From the NCBI GenBank assembly GCA_002314885.1, contig DCHT01000041.1, positions 5,546 through 44,198 on the forward strand: 38,653 nt of DNA. Direction: 5' to 3'. How positions within the stretch are numbered: the first letter of the stretch is position 1; every line of letters starts with the position of its first letter. The notes below the pieces were generated by a model. It saw only the letters and a program-made list of their open reading frames with translations. It did no database searches and had not been told where the DNA came from. Below, one piece after another: positions 8,306-17,497 of this stretch. A program made the position numbers and the translations under genes. The DNA is from Bacteroidales bacterium UBA1745. Lineage in GTDB: Bacteria > Bacteroidota > Bacteroidia > Bacteroidales > UBA932.

Positions 8306-11300
8306 TTATCTCAGAGGACAGCTCTGCTGAATCTCACATTCTGCAATGTCGATCTTGTTAGCATAAGACTTCGCAGGAGAAGCTGTTTCAAACTCCTCAG
8401 CAACGATTGACGGACACACATTTGCTACAGCACTTGAACCGGCAGCCCTTGCCATAGTTGCAGGGAAATAGATGTAGTTCAGGTCAGAGAAGCCGGTATA
8501 TTTGCTATCTGCTATCTTCCAAGCGAAAGTACCGATGCGGGCAACTGTCACGTCACCTCTTGAATTGGTATATGAAGCAGGAGTGATGGCAACGCTTCCA
8601 TCAGAATTCTTGGTGAAAGTAGCGAGAATGCCATCCGGTGCATCACCTGCATAGTAGCCGTCGTTGGTAACACCGAGAGGACGGTACTCATAGGTTGAGG
8701 TCGTATAGTAGGTACCCGTTACCTTGAACTCAAGGTTCTTGCTTTCTGCGTTGTAGCTGATTGGGAGACCCTGAGCACCGATATTAGAGATAGAGACGGC
8801 TTCGTTGATAGACTTCTCGGAAATAGTGACGTTATAGGTCGTGTCACGGCCAGCCTTGTTCAGGCAGGAGATTACCCAATCACCAAGCCATTCAGTGTAC
8901 TCAGCCTGTGGATCCGGAGCCTTCGTGAGGGACATAGGGAGGTTTGCGGACGATGCAGTGCCATACAGATAGTTACCTGACGTCGGAGTTTCGATATAAC
9001 CCCAGCGGATGATATATGCAACGAACTTGGTTCCGAGCTTACTGTTTCCAGGAGCAAGAACAAGGCTGTTTCCATCCTCAGAGACATTGCCAAGAATAAG
9101 CTCATACGGAGTTGATGAGTTACTGCCGGAACCGGTGTAATGAGGATAGTTCTTGCCGTTGCTGGTAAACAATCCACAGAGATATGTGCCACAAGCACCC
9201 TTGGTACCATTGGTCCAGTCACCGATCTTCTGTTCCATAATGGAGATGTATCCATTGCGGAGAGTACCCTCTGCCACAGTGCTGCCATACTTGGAGTTGG
9301 AAAGGGTATATAATCCTTCGACATTATAGGAGACACCGTTCACTTTCTCGGTTATATTAACTGTCGTTCCGTCAGCCATCGCCCACTTGCCAAGGTATGA
9401 CTCGTATGTACCGTTGCCCGCTGGCTCAACCTTCTCGAACTCGAGGGACGCATACTCACCGGTAGGATTTGCATTGGCGTCGACACCGATAGCAAAGAGG
9501 ATGAACTTGTTGTATGGAAGGGTTGAGAAGTTTGAAGAAGCAGTACCGCTGCGAGTGAGCATCTCATAAATCTGGTCGTAAGAGTAAGAGCTGATGTACT
9601 TCCAGATACTCTGCTGTATCATGTCGCTCTGTACGATGACTGCGCTCTTGGCAAGGTTCGCCAATGAGCCGGCGCTTTCCACAGCTGACGCATAGTAGAT
9701 TGAGAAAATGTAGGAAGAAGTCTCACCGGTGACGGTGTTGGAAACCTTCTCAGGATATGAGGCGTCGCTTGGGTTCTCCTCGGTCTCCCAATCGAGGGAC
9801 CAGTTAGCGTTCTCAGCAAAAGTGACAGGACTTACTGAAGTAGGGATGAAGCCGTAGACAGGATATGAGCCGACGGAACCGATGCGGACGGTAGTGTAAC
9901 CGACCACATTCACAAAGTCATCGTCTTTGAGAGAAGAAACAAGATCGTCTGCTGCCGGTACAAGTATCAGTTTGCTCGTCTGGTTGAAGAGGGCCTTCTT
10001 GCCATTGAGAGTCAGGACGCTTGCACAGGAGTTGGTATACACACCTACATTGGTTGCAACAGCTCCGATATAGCTCCAATCAGGAACGAATACTGGCTGT
10101 GCAGAAGCGCTTGCAGTGGCAGATATTGCCTCGAGATATGCGATGCCATTGGCATCCACAGCCTTCTTGGCGATTACCTCAGCAAGATCGCCCTTTACGA
10201 GTTCGCTGCCGAGGATGACGGTAGTTGCGGAATCAAGGTCGGCTACGACTGCACTGCCCTCGACTGCCTCGATGACGAGGAGGCTGTCGATTGAAACGAT
10301 TGCACCTTCAGCGACAGCTGCAATGTCTGCAACTCTCTGGACTGGGGTAACTTCAGCAGCTGCCTGGAGTACGGAAACAGTGTCGAAAGGCTCCTTGGTC
10401 TGAGCGTCGATGATAACGACGTTGCAAGTACGCTCTGCGCCTGTGATGTTGGCGATTACCTCGAATGAGAGGGAGTCAGTGTGGACAGCCTTGGTCTCGA
10501 CAGGGAGAACCCAGGAGTCGCACTCGATGGCATAGTTCACATTGGTTGTCACCTTCACGGAGAATACGCCGCCCTCTGCAGGCACGCTCTCGGCGTCAGC
10601 TACGTATGCAAGGGAGCCCTCCTCGAATGCGAGGGACTTGATGTCGGTCTTGCCGCGGCCGTTGGTAGCATATACGAACACCTTTGCAGAGCCGCCGTTG
10701 TTGGTCACCTTGATGACACCCTCGGACTCGCTGTTCATAACTGCCTCAGCGTCCCAGGTACCGATGATGTTGAGCACGTCAACTTCGACTGCGTCGCCTT
10801 CCTTCACGCCCTTGAGGGTGTAAGCGATGGCTGAAGTCTCACCTGGAAGCACACCGATCTCGCTGCGCTGTGGGAGAACCATATAGAAAGGAACTTCCTT
10901 GTTGATGACGTATGGAGTGTCGCCGATCCAGAAGGTCACGGTCTCCTCACCATCCTCGATTGAGATTGGAAGAGCGTCGCCGGAACCCATTTCAGGAACG
11001 GAAACCCAAGTGGTGCCGCCATCGTAGGATACCTCCCACTTGCCTGCGTTCACGCGGAAGCTAGGCATAGTTGCGTAAACTGGGATGTTCTTGCCGTTGG
11101 CATCCTTGAGGAGTTCGCCATTGGCTGTCCAATAGAACACGCCGTCAACTTCCTTGGCGCTGATGACCGGAGCCGGGCCGGTAGGGCCGGTATTGCCCTT
11201 GTCACCCTTATCGCCCTTGTCACCTTTGTCACCCTTGTCACCCTTGTCACCTTTATCTCCCTTAGCGCCATTCTTGATCTCAATGGTGGTTCCGTCGGAG

Positions 11301-11542
11301 AAATAGACAAGCGAGCCATTCTCAGTGGCACGTACAGATGTAACGGTTACGCCGGCCTGAAGGGCGGCGATGGTAGCCTGGATACCAGGTACGGTCTTCG
11401 TGTTGAGTTCCTTTACCTGTTCCTCAAGTTCAGACACTCTTGAATCGAGGTCTGTCAGTTTGTCGTTGATTGCAGAATCATCATAGCAGGATGCTACTGC
11501 AAGAGCACAGGCAAACAGGGTTGCAATTAAACCTTTTTTCAT
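8306..11542 (-). CDS. Large surface lipoprotein: coiled coil, collagen-like repeat, BACON, two tandem C-terminal modules
   Basis: 1078 residues. Signal peptide with lipobox (A-V-A-S-C19). Next comes a short heptad-like coiled coil (about 25-50, L-D-S-R-V-S-E-L-E-E-Q-V), then a DUF4988/PL29-N-terminal-like region containing a collagen-like stretch of GDK and GPT triplets at 92-120. A BACON-like domain lies at about 309-393 and a small beta-rich domain resembling an OB fold at about 398-495. The C-terminal half has two copies of a module starting Y-E-S-Y-L-G-K-W (713-720) and Y-T-E-W-L-G-D-W (882-889), each ending in a Leu/Phe-Pro-x-(T/S) strand. Despite the PL29-like N-terminus there is no lyase catalytic domain that I can recognise. 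It is the last gene of the SusCD operon. Function unknown; ligand binding on the cell surface is inferred from family context. Confidence 0.85.
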   Translation of the reverse strand: MKKGLIATLFACALAVASCYDDSAINDKLTDLDSRVSELEEQVKELNTKTVPGIQATIAALQAGVTVTSVRATENGSLVYFSDGTTIEIKNGAKGDKGDKGDKGDKGDKGDKGDKGNTGPTGPAPVISAKEVDGVFYWTANGELLKDANGKNIPVYATMPSFRVNAGKWEVSYDGGTTWVSVPEMGSGDALPISIEDGEETVTFWIGDTPYVINKEVPFYMVLPQRSEIGVLPGETSAIAYTLKGVKEGDAVEVDVLNIIGTWDAEAVMNSESEGVIKVTNNGGSAKVFVYATNGRGKTDIKSLAFEEGSLAYVADAESVPAEGGVFSVKVTTNVNYAIECDSWVLPVETKAVHTDSLSFEVIANITGAERTCNVVIIDAQTKEPFDTVSVLQAAAEVTPVQRVADIAAVAEGAIVSIDSLLVIEAVEGSAVVADLDSATTVILGSELVKGDLAEVIAKKAVDANGIAYLEAISATASASAQPVFVPDWSYIGAVATNVGVYTNSCASVLTLNGKKALFNQTSKLILVPAADDLVSSLKDDDFVNVVGYTTVRIGSVGSYPVYGFIPTSVSPVTFAENANWSLDWETEENPSDASYPEKVSNTVTGETSSYIFSIYYASAVESAGSLANLAKSAVIVQSDMIQQSIWKYISSYSYDQIYEMLTRSGTASSNFSTLPYNKFILFAIGVDANANPTGEYASLEFEKVEPAGNGTYESYLGKWAMADGTTVNITEKVNGVSYNVEGLYTLSNSKYGSTVAEGTLRNGYISIMEQKIGDWTNGTKGACGTYLCGLFTSNGKNYPHYTGSGSNSSTPYELILGNVSEDGNSLVLAPGNSKLGTKFVAYIIRWGYIETPTSGNYLYGTASSANLPMSLTKAPDPQAEYTEWLGDWVISCLNKAGRDTTYNVTISEKSINEAVSISNIGAQGLPISYNAESKNLEFKVTGTYYTTSTYEYRPLGVTNDGYYAGDAPDGILATFTKNSDGSVAITPASYTNSRGDVTVARIGTFAWKIADSKYTGFSDLNYIYFPATMARAAGSSAVANVCPSIVAEEFETASPAKSYANKIDIAECEIQQSCPLR
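11183..11269 (-). repeat. In-frame collagen-like Gly-X-Y repeat
   Basis: The minus strand encodes nine or so Gly-X-Y triplets (GAK, six GDK, GNT, GPT, GP) at residues 92-120 of the lipoprotein gene. At DNA level it is a run of near-identical 9-base units, which can expand or contract in frame by slippage. In related surface proteins such stretches form short trimeric stalks. Confidence 0.9.
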
Positions 11543-11581
11543 ATCGTTGTTGTTTATTGTTATTTGCTCGTTTGTCTTTTA

Positions 11582-13699
11582 TCAGTCAGCTTGAGCAGCG
11601 TCCGCAGGCTGACAAGTGTCATACACATAAATTCTTGAAGGCTCAACTCTCTCGGCGTCATTGAGGGACAGCCCGAGGGATGACAGAGTCCTGATTGACG
11701 ATGACGAAGCCTTAGTCATAGTCACAGGAAGTGTGGTGATCCTATCTTTGAATGTGTAGATGGACGTCATAGCTGAATTCATTGCCACAATGCACAGTGA
11801 TGAGAACGGATATGATTTTCCATCATTGAGAGTGACATTGTTAGGAGACAGGGTTATGTTGCCGTCTGAACCGACGGTAGCCTTGCAGGCCTCATACATC
11901 TCTGTATCACTTGTGATGACGAAGTTGTTGGCCAAACCCATATAATATAAGGTGAAACCTTCTCCGGAGTCATCTACCGTGACGTTGGTAGCGACGCTCT
12001 TGCCGGTACCTCCAAGGAAGGAGGCGCTTCCATCCTCATTGAAGTTGGCATCCATAGGAGAAAGCCAGTCATAGGTCCAGCCTTCCCATCCGCTGATGGA
12101 GTAGGTCTTGTCTGTCTCGTTGGCAGCAATGGTTGCAGTCCAAGTGTTGCCTGAACCTGGTGTCACACTGAAGCTTCCGAGGAACTTCTTGTAGGCATCT
12201 GAGCCCTGGTTTCCACCACCACCGCCGCCACCGGATCCGGATCCGCCTACGCGGGAAATAGTCGTAGGCAGAGGAGTAACAGCCGTATTGGCGTGGATAC
12301 TGATGTACTTGCCTTCAGAAGAAGTACCGATATACTTCGCAAGCTGGAGAGTGAGCTGGTTGCCCGAGCTTGTTACGGTACCTGGAGTCAGGGACGCATT
12401 GTCGATGTCATTGAGAGTTGCCGTAAAGATGGTGTATGGAGTAGAACCAAGCTTGTAGAAGGTACTTCCTCCGTCATCCTTAGGAATAGCGCCGTAGAAA
12501 CCGAGATCAAGTTCACCATAGTTGCTGGAGGTGTACTTGCCCACACCTTCCTGAACCTTCACGACGAGCGCAGCGTTCTCGGAATCATACAGGGCCTCGA
12601 TAGGGGCATTTGCCTGAGCCTCGATGCCGGTGATGGTGTAGCTTGTACCCTTGACCTTCTCAACGATCTCCCAGGTGTCGGTGGCATCACCGCGCTTGCT
12701 GGTCCACTTGCCGAGCCAAGCCTCATAGCTTGCACCGGTTGCAGCCTTCACGAATTCGCAGAAAGCATAGTGTCCGGTAGCCTCATTAGCCTCGTCGAAA
12801 CCGATTGCAAAAGCGTAGTAGTTGCCGGCCGTGAAGATGTCGAAGTTGGCGGTGGCAGTCTCCTCATAGAGGCTGAGTTCGCCGTTCGCAAGCTGAAGTG
12901 CAGTCTTAGGAACCAGGGTGATGTCGAGATAATCTGCAACACCGAGTCCGGAAGAAGTCACTTCGGACTTCTCGACGTAAGTAATGACGTACTTGCCGGA
13001 ACCAGTGGCAGCCACAGTGTTTGTGATAGCCTCCTTGTTGGCAGTGCCGACAGTGACGATGCCGTCGTAAGTGACGGTCCAGTTGGCGTCAAGCTGCATA
13101 AAGTCGAGGTTGCGCTGGCTGACGTTGATCACGCCCTTGTCGAAGCCGAGGTTCCAGCTGATCTTGCCGGTGCGCTCCTTGTTATCCTTGGTTGCCTGCA
13201 CGGTATTCGCGGACACGCTGACCACAAGGGCCGAGCTGGTCGCCTCAAGGGTAATCCAGTCCACGTCGGTCGTAGCCACGATGGTCTGGTCGAAATCATA
13301 TTCAAGGCTTACACTGCCCGCAACGGCCGTGAAGGTAAGGTCGTCAGGAACGAAGCCGGAGGTACGCTGACCGGCCTGCTGAACGGTGTAGGTGAGAGAA
13401 GTCTCACCACACTTGACGAGCAGGCGGGCATAGCGGCTCATAAGGTCATTGTTGGCTTCGGCGCTGGCCACGATGAGAGAATCACCCTGGAGAGTGACGT
13501 CCAGCCAGTCCGTCATTGATACAGCCACGACCTTGGAAGTGGCCCTGTAGAGTATGCTGGCATCACCGCCATTGGCAGGAATCTCAAGCTCCACTTCGCG
13601 AATCTTGAGGGCCTCCTCGACTTCGACGGGAGCCTCTTCGCAGGAATAGATTGCAAATGCAGAAAGAACTGCAGCAAGAATCAAATAAATCTTCTTCAT
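11582..13699 (-). CDS. BACON-domain surface lipoprotein with two tandem C-terminal modules
   Basis: 705 residues. Lipobox A-I-Y-S-C20. Two consecutive BACON-type domains: about 30-112 (with S-M-T-D-W-L-D-V and ending V-Q-Q-A-G) and about 113-197 (with T-T-D-V-D-W-I-T and ending V-S-Q-R-N). A block at about 205-320 is recognisably similar to a block in the 1078-residue neighbour, sharing N-W-(S/T), N-T-V, and F-A-I-G-x-D followed by T-G-x-Y-A. Two modules then start Y-E-A-W-L-G-K-W (325-332) and Y-K-K-F-L-G-S-F (503-510), separated by a poly-Gly linker near 490. BACON domains are common in gut Bacteroidota surface proteins and are usually taken as ligand-binding or spacer domains. It lies 39 bases upstream of the collagen-like lipoprotein gene and 11 bases after the DUF4302 gene, so is in the same transcript. 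No enzymatic domain seen. Confidence 0.85.
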   Translation of the reverse strand: MKKIYLILAAVLSAFAIYSCEEAPVEVEEALKIREVELEIPANGGDASILYRATSKVVAVSMTDWLDVTLQGDSLIVASAEANNDLMSRYARLLVKCGETSLTYTVQQAGQRTSGFVPDDLTFTAVAGSVSLEYDFDQTIVATTDVDWITLEATSSALVVSVSANTVQATKDNKERTGKISWNLGFDKGVINVSQRNLDFMQLDANWTVTYDGIVTVGTANKEAITNTVAATGSGKYVITYVEKSEVTSSGLGVADYLDITLVPKTALQLANGELSLYEETATANFDIFTAGNYYAFAIGFDEANEATGHYAFCEFVKAATGASYEAWLGKWTSKRGDATDTWEIVEKVKGTSYTITGIEAQANAPIEALYDSENAALVVKVQEGVGKYTSSNYGELDLGFYGAIPKDDGGSTFYKLGSTPYTIFTATLNDIDNASLTPGTVTSSGNQLTLQLAKYIGTSSEGKYISIHANTAVTPLPTTISRVGGSGSGGGGGGGNQGSDAYKKFLGSFSVTPGSGNTWTATIAANETDKTYSISGWEGWTYDWLSPMDANFNEDGSASFLGGTGKSVATNVTVDDSGEGFTLYYMGLANNFVITSDTEMYEACKATVGSDGNITLSPNNVTLNDGKSYPFSSLCIVAMNSAMTSIYTFKDRITTLPVTMTKASSSSIRTLSSLGLSLNDAERVEPSRIYVYDTCQPADAAQAD

Positions 13700-13710
13700 A
13701 TTCTTTCAGT

Positions 13711-14970
13711 TTATTTACGTTTGAGACTTTCGAGTTGTATCCAGCGGGACCTGTCCCAGTCCTTGTATTCACCCACGGAAGTACCTGATGAGGTACGTTC
13801 GTAGAGTATGAAGGAATCTGCGACATAGGTCTCCCAGGTGCCGTCATCCTCGAACTTGAAGACCTGAGCCTCATCGTCCCAGTAGATGGTGAAACCATAG
13901 TCCTCAACCCAGGTGAGATAACCGGCCTTGGTATCCCAGATGCAGAGGATGATGTTGTTGCTGCCGTTCGTACCCACGATCTGGTTCTTCCAGGTCATAC
14001 GTCCGAGGGACTTGTCATAACCGAGGCGGACCTCGAAATGAGAATCCATTCCGCTAAGGATATAACCAGTCTGAGCGTCATTGGCCTTGATGTGGAGGTC
14101 CAGGGTTCCGTCCCTGTAAGTGAGAACGAAATCGCCGAGGAACTCATCGTAGGACTTCCAGCCCTGAGGCAGACTGCCCTTGAGAGTGAAGACTCCGTTG
14201 GTCAGGAGGTTGTTGTTGGAAACGTACCAGAGTCTGTCGATGGTGCATCCGTTCACCTTGACAGGGTTGTAGAACGCGAGTCCGTCAGGAGTGAATGAGA
14301 ATGATGCAGAAACCTGGTCCTCTTCGCCCGGGCCATACACAAAGGTGATGGTACGGCTGGAGAGACTCACGGATCCGGTGACATCCGATCCACCGATATT
14401 GCCCTCGAAGGAAGATGCGCGGAATGTGGAGGTGATGTCCACGATGCCTCTTACATAGTCAAGTGCGCTGGTGGTACCGTCTGCACGCACGAGGGTGCAG
14501 AGGTTGGATGACCTCTTGCCCTTGAGCACGATCCTGTCCTGCTCGTAGCTCATAATGGTGAACTCGAAGTCACCGCCCATAGCCTGGTAAGCAGAAGATG
14601 AAGGAGTTGCGAAATAGTGCAGGGCCTTGTTGTAGGTGTCGAAAGAGAGCACCGGACCGTTGTCATTGGTGAGCTTGTAAAGGCTCGTGTAGGTCTTGGT
14701 GGTGTCCATCTCGAACGCTGCGGTCACCTGCTTGTCAGTAAACTTGAGGTAGTAGTCATATCCGCCATACTTGAGGTTGGTGCCTGCATAGTAATGCATG
14801 ATCCACTCACCCTTGCCTTCGGTAAGGATGGCAGCGACCTCTGCATTGTAGGCACTCAGTCTTGCGGAAGCAGACTCGTCGAAGACCTCGTCCATATCTT
14901 TGAGACAGGACTGGAACGGAAGCACGAAGAGCGCTGCCGCCAATAAAGCAATGATTCTGTTTGTCTTCAT
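13711..14970 (-). CDS. DUF4302-type surface lipoprotein
   Basis: 419 residues with a lipobox (P-F-Q-S-C22). The mature N-terminus D-E-V-F-D-E-S-A-S-A-R-L followed by E-W-I-M-H-Y-Y-A-G is the pattern I associate with the DUF4302 family, whose members are found beside SusC/SusD and HExxH lipoproteins in Bacteroidota. A segment at 274-281 (Y-D-E-F-L-G-D-F) opens a C-terminal beta-rich region that resembles the repeated module of the next two genes. No catalytic motif is visible. It starts 6 bases after the metallohydrolase stop and ends 11 bases before the BACON lipoprotein, so is co-transcribed. Role probably in surface ligand binding, by context only. Confidence 0.82.
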   Translation of the reverse strand: MKTNRIIALLAAALFVLPFQSCLKDMDEVFDESASARLSAYNAEVAAILTEGKGEWIMHYYAGTNLKYGGYDYYLKFTDKQVTAAFEMDTTKTYTSLYKLTNDNGPVLSFDTYNKALHYFATPSSSAYQAMGGDFEFTIMSYEQDRIVLKGKRSSNLCTLVRADGTTSALDYVRGIVDITSTFRASSFEGNIGGSDVTGSVSLSSRTITFVYGPGEEDQVSASFSFTPDGLAFYNPVKVNGCTIDRLWYVSNNNLLTNGVFTLKGSLPQGWKSYDEFLGDFVLTYRDGTLDLHIKANDAQTGYILSGMDSHFEVRLGYDKSLGRMTWKNQIVGTNGSNNIILCIWDTKAGYLTWVEDYGFTIYWDDEAQVFKFEDDGTWETYVADSFILYERTSSGTSVGEYKDWDRSRWIQLESLKRK

Positions 14971-14976
14971 AATCGC

Positions 14977-15882
14977 CTATCTTAAAGTTATGTCAGTGAG
15001 ATCGATCTTGCCGGCCACCACATCGCCCTGACGGCGGAGGATGGTCTTGCGGAGCACGTCGATGTCGATGCCCCAGCTCTCGCTCATATAAGCCCTTACC
15101 GCATCAAGCTTCTCAGTGATGTACTTGGCGGAATCACCGGCGCCGCTGAGCTGCTCGTCCCAGTAGGACTGAGGGTTGGTCACGTAGATGGAAAGCATCT
15201 CCGCGAAATCCTCACCTGGGGAATGCTGAGCGTATGAGCTGATGTAACCGTTCTTGAGGTACTCGCTGTTGTAAGGAGACTCACTCCAGCTGTCTGCCAC
15301 ATATCCGCTTCCGGTGATGAGCTGGAAGTCAGCAGGATATTCCTTGGTCTGATTGAGGATATGGGTGAACTCGTGGTGGATGGTCTTGATGTAATAGTGG
15401 TTGAGATAGTCAGCACCCTTGGCGAGGATGGTCGGGAGGTAGTTGAGACCGGAAAGGAGGATCTTCTTGCCGCCCTCAGCCGTACCGAGGATGTAGGTAC
15501 CGTTGTTACGATACTCCCACTCACCGATGAGGAAGAACATCTTAGGGAAATAACCGCGGGTGAAGTCTGCACCGGCCACCTCGTCATAGGTGTCGACACA
15601 GAGATACTTTACCAGATGAGCCATCATAATGGAGCAGTCCATATCGGCCGGAACGGTGTAGTAGTTCAGGTCGGACTCCTTCATCTGGTAGCGGTAGTCG
15701 AAATCGATGTTGTATGGATTGACGAAGTTGGCTTCGAGCCACCTGTCAAAATCGTTCTGCTCGTACTGGTCGATTACGATGACGCTGACGGGATCAAGCT
15801 CCTCGTTGCGACAGCCCGCAAGGGCCAGCATCACGGCAGCAGCAGAGAGAACCGTATATATATATCTTTTCATATTCTTCAT
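14977..15882 (-). CDS. Substrate import-associated zinc metallohydrolase lipoprotein (TIGR04549-like)
   Basis: About 301 residues from the ATG at 15882 (M-K-N-M-K-R-Y-I-Y). In-frame ATGs at 15894 and 15873 are possible alternatives; this start gives a normal lipoprotein signal with lipobox L-A-G-C24. The zinc motif H-E-F-T-H lies at 170-174 within I-K-T-I-H-H-E-F-T-H-I-L-N. A likely third ligand is one of the glutamates in G-E-D-F-A-E-M (224 or 228). This fits the HExxH lipoprotein family known to be encoded next to SusC/SusD. It is presumed to act at the outer membrane surface or periplasmic face, hydrolysing the imported ligand; whether it is a true peptidase is not established here. It begins about 14 bases after susD and precedes the DUF4302 gene by 6. 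Confidence 0.88.
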   Translation of the reverse strand: MKNMKRYIYTVLSAAAVMLALAGCRNEELDPVSVIVIDQYEQNDFDRWLEANFVNPYNIDFDYRYQMKESDLNYYTVPADMDCSIMMAHLVKYLCVDTYDEVAGADFTRGYFPKMFFLIGEWEYRNNGTYILGTAEGGKKILLSGLNYLPTILAKGADYLNHYYIKTIHHEFTHILNQTKEYPADFQLITGSGYVADSWSESPYNSEYLKNGYISSYAQHSPGEDFAEMLSIYVTNPQSYWDEQLSGAGDSAKYITEKLDAVRAYMSESWGIDIDVLRKTILRRQGDVVAGKIDLTDITLR

Positions 15883-15896
15883 AATCAACATCATTA

Positions 15897-17486
15897 CTAT
15901 CTAGGGTTAGCGGTATAACCTGCGTCGATGACCTTGACAGGAACCTGAAGAGCCCTGCGAGGGTCACGGACCGTAAGTTTGTCGATAAGTCTGCAAGGAA
16001 GACCGGCTGCGTCGATCTCGCGTCTTTCGATCTCGATGCCATAGCGGTTCACGTCGAACCACCTCTGCCCGAATCCGATGCCTTCTACCCTCTTGAGGAG
16101 GAGGCAGAACTGAAGCATAGCCTCTTTGGTCTCGCCCTCGGCACCGATCTCGAAGTTCGGATTGAGATGCTTCTTGACCGTAGCCTTGTCCCAGACTGAG
16201 TAGTCTACTTTGTTCATCAGAGAGACGATGTCATCCGGAGTCAGCGCAAATGTCACCTTGGAAATGTTGTTGAGCCAGATGTTGATGTCGGCGGCTGCAT
16301 CATCGTAGCGTCCGAGCATAATCTCTGCCTCAACCCTCTGAAGGAGAGTCATATCGGTGGTGAATGCAGGATAAACGGTACGATAGTAACCGATTCCCGC
16401 AACAGGGTCGGTATATTCGAAGAGGTAAGGAATCCTCCAGAATATGGTCTTGTCCAGGTTTGCCGCAGAATAGATCTTCATAGGCATATAGTAGAAAGAC
16501 CTCTGATCTGAGGAGCCCAGAAGCGCCGGCAGTGCAAGGCCGTCCTCATTGTCGGCGAGATAGCGGCCGTGTGAGAATCTGGAATACCTTGAATATGGAC
16601 CGAAGCAGAGACCCATCTTCGAATAACCGGTCATAAGCAACAGGTTCGAGCTTATGGTCGCATCGATGAAATGGTTGACGATGACTGAGTAGTCCTGAGT
16701 CATTCCGGCCATTACGCTCCAGTCACGGAGTTTGCCCTCAGCCTGGGTACCGAGGCAGGCATTTGCATACTTGAGTGCGAGGTCCCATTTCTGATAGAAC
16801 AGATAGAACTGTGCAGCGAATGCATAGGCAGCCTTGGTATTGAAATGGTATTTCGGAACTGAGTAGTACTTGTCGCTTACCATTGGCAGAGCAGCCTGAA
16901 GGTCCTGGTCGATGTATTCGTAGCACTCCGCCACGCTGTTGCGCTCATATTTAGGGTTGAGACCCTGCTCCGGCTGAAGCATATAGGTCACGCCCAGGTC
17001 GGTGTCGGAATACTTAGGGTTGTAGGACTGGCAGAATACATTGAGGAGAGTGAAGTGCGCATACGCACGGCAGAGGAGAGCCTCAGCCATCTCCGCTTCC
17101 ATATCAGCAGCCCTCGGACCGCCGAGATTCTCGATGGCCTCGATGGCCTGGTTGGCCGCAGCAATTGCAATGTAAGTGTTGCCCCAGAGGTTCTCGGTAC
17201 CCTCGTTATCCTTCTCGGTCGTTTCCTCCCAGTAAACAACCTGGTCGATGAAACGGTCGTGGTTAGGGTTGTCGGAACCATAGTCATCCACATTGTCGGA
17301 GGAGAACTCCGTCAGAAGCAGATAGTCAGTCTCAGGATAAGCAGAAGTAAGGAATGCCTGCAGCTTTTCCTGGGTGTTGAGCTCCGTCCTGTTGTCTGGC
17401 ATAACATCGAGGAACTTGTCGCAGGAAACTGCCGCACAGCCCAGGACGCTCAATACTATTATATATATATATCTTTTCATATTCAT
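15897..17486 (-). CDS. SusD/RagB family nutrient-binding outer-membrane lipoprotein
   Basis: About 529 residues from the ATG at 17486 (M-N-M-K-R-Y-I-Y); ATGs at 17495 and 17480 are alternatives. Lipobox A-A-V-S-C22 is followed by D-K-F-L-D-V-M-P-D-N, the classic SusD mature N-terminus. The helical TPR-like core is evident in W-G-N-T-Y-I-A-I-A-A-A-N-Q-A-I-E and L-C-R-A-Y-A-H-F-T-L-L-N. The C-terminus E-G-I-G-F-G-Q-R-W-F-D-V-N-R-Y-G fits the family. SusD proteins form the lid over the SusC channel. Immediately downstream of susC (about 11 bases). The first codons contain a TA dinucleotide tract shared with the next gene. Substrate cannot be read from sequence. Confidence 0.95.
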   Translation of the reverse strand: MNMKRYIYIIVLSVLGCAAVSCDKFLDVMPDNRTELNTQEKLQAFLTSAYPETDYLLLTEFSSDNVDDYGSDNPNHDRFIDQVVYWEETTEKDNEGTENLWGNTYIAIAAANQAIEAIENLGGPRAADMEAEMAEALLCRAYAHFTLLNVFCQSYNPKYSDTDLGVTYMLQPEQGLNPKYERNSVAECYEYIDQDLQAALPMVSDKYYSVPKYHFNTKAAYAFAAQFYLFYQKWDLALKYANACLGTQAEGKLRDWSVMAGMTQDYSVIVNHFIDATISSNLLLMTGYSKMGLCFGPYSRYSRFSHGRYLADNEDGLALPALLGSSDQRSFYYMPMKIYSAANLDKTIFWRIPYLFEYTDPVAGIGYYRTVYPAFTTDMTLLQRVEAEIMLGRYDDAAADINIWLNNISKVTFALTPDDIVSLMNKVDYSVWDKATVKKHLNPNFEIGAEGETKEAMLQFCLLLKRVEGIGFGQRWFDVNRYGIEIERREIDAAGLPCRLIDKLTVRDPRRALQVPVKVIDAGYTANPR

Positions 17487-17497
17487 AACCTCCATTT

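Noticed and set aside
11175..11270. Short tandem repeats that could suggest a CRISPR or satellite array
   Set aside because: The units are 9 bases, without spacers, and translate in frame to Gly-Asp-Lys triplets of a collagen-like stalk.
8306..11542. Polysaccharide lyase family 29 enzyme
   Set aside because: Only the N-terminal DUF4988/PL29-N-like part is recognisable; the rest is BACON and tandem beta modules with no lyase catalytic domain seen.
12293..13519. A 408-codon open frame on the plus strand
   Set aside because: It lies wholly antisense to the BACON lipoprotein gene, has no signal peptide or recognisable domain, and arises from the high-GC third-position bias of the real gene.
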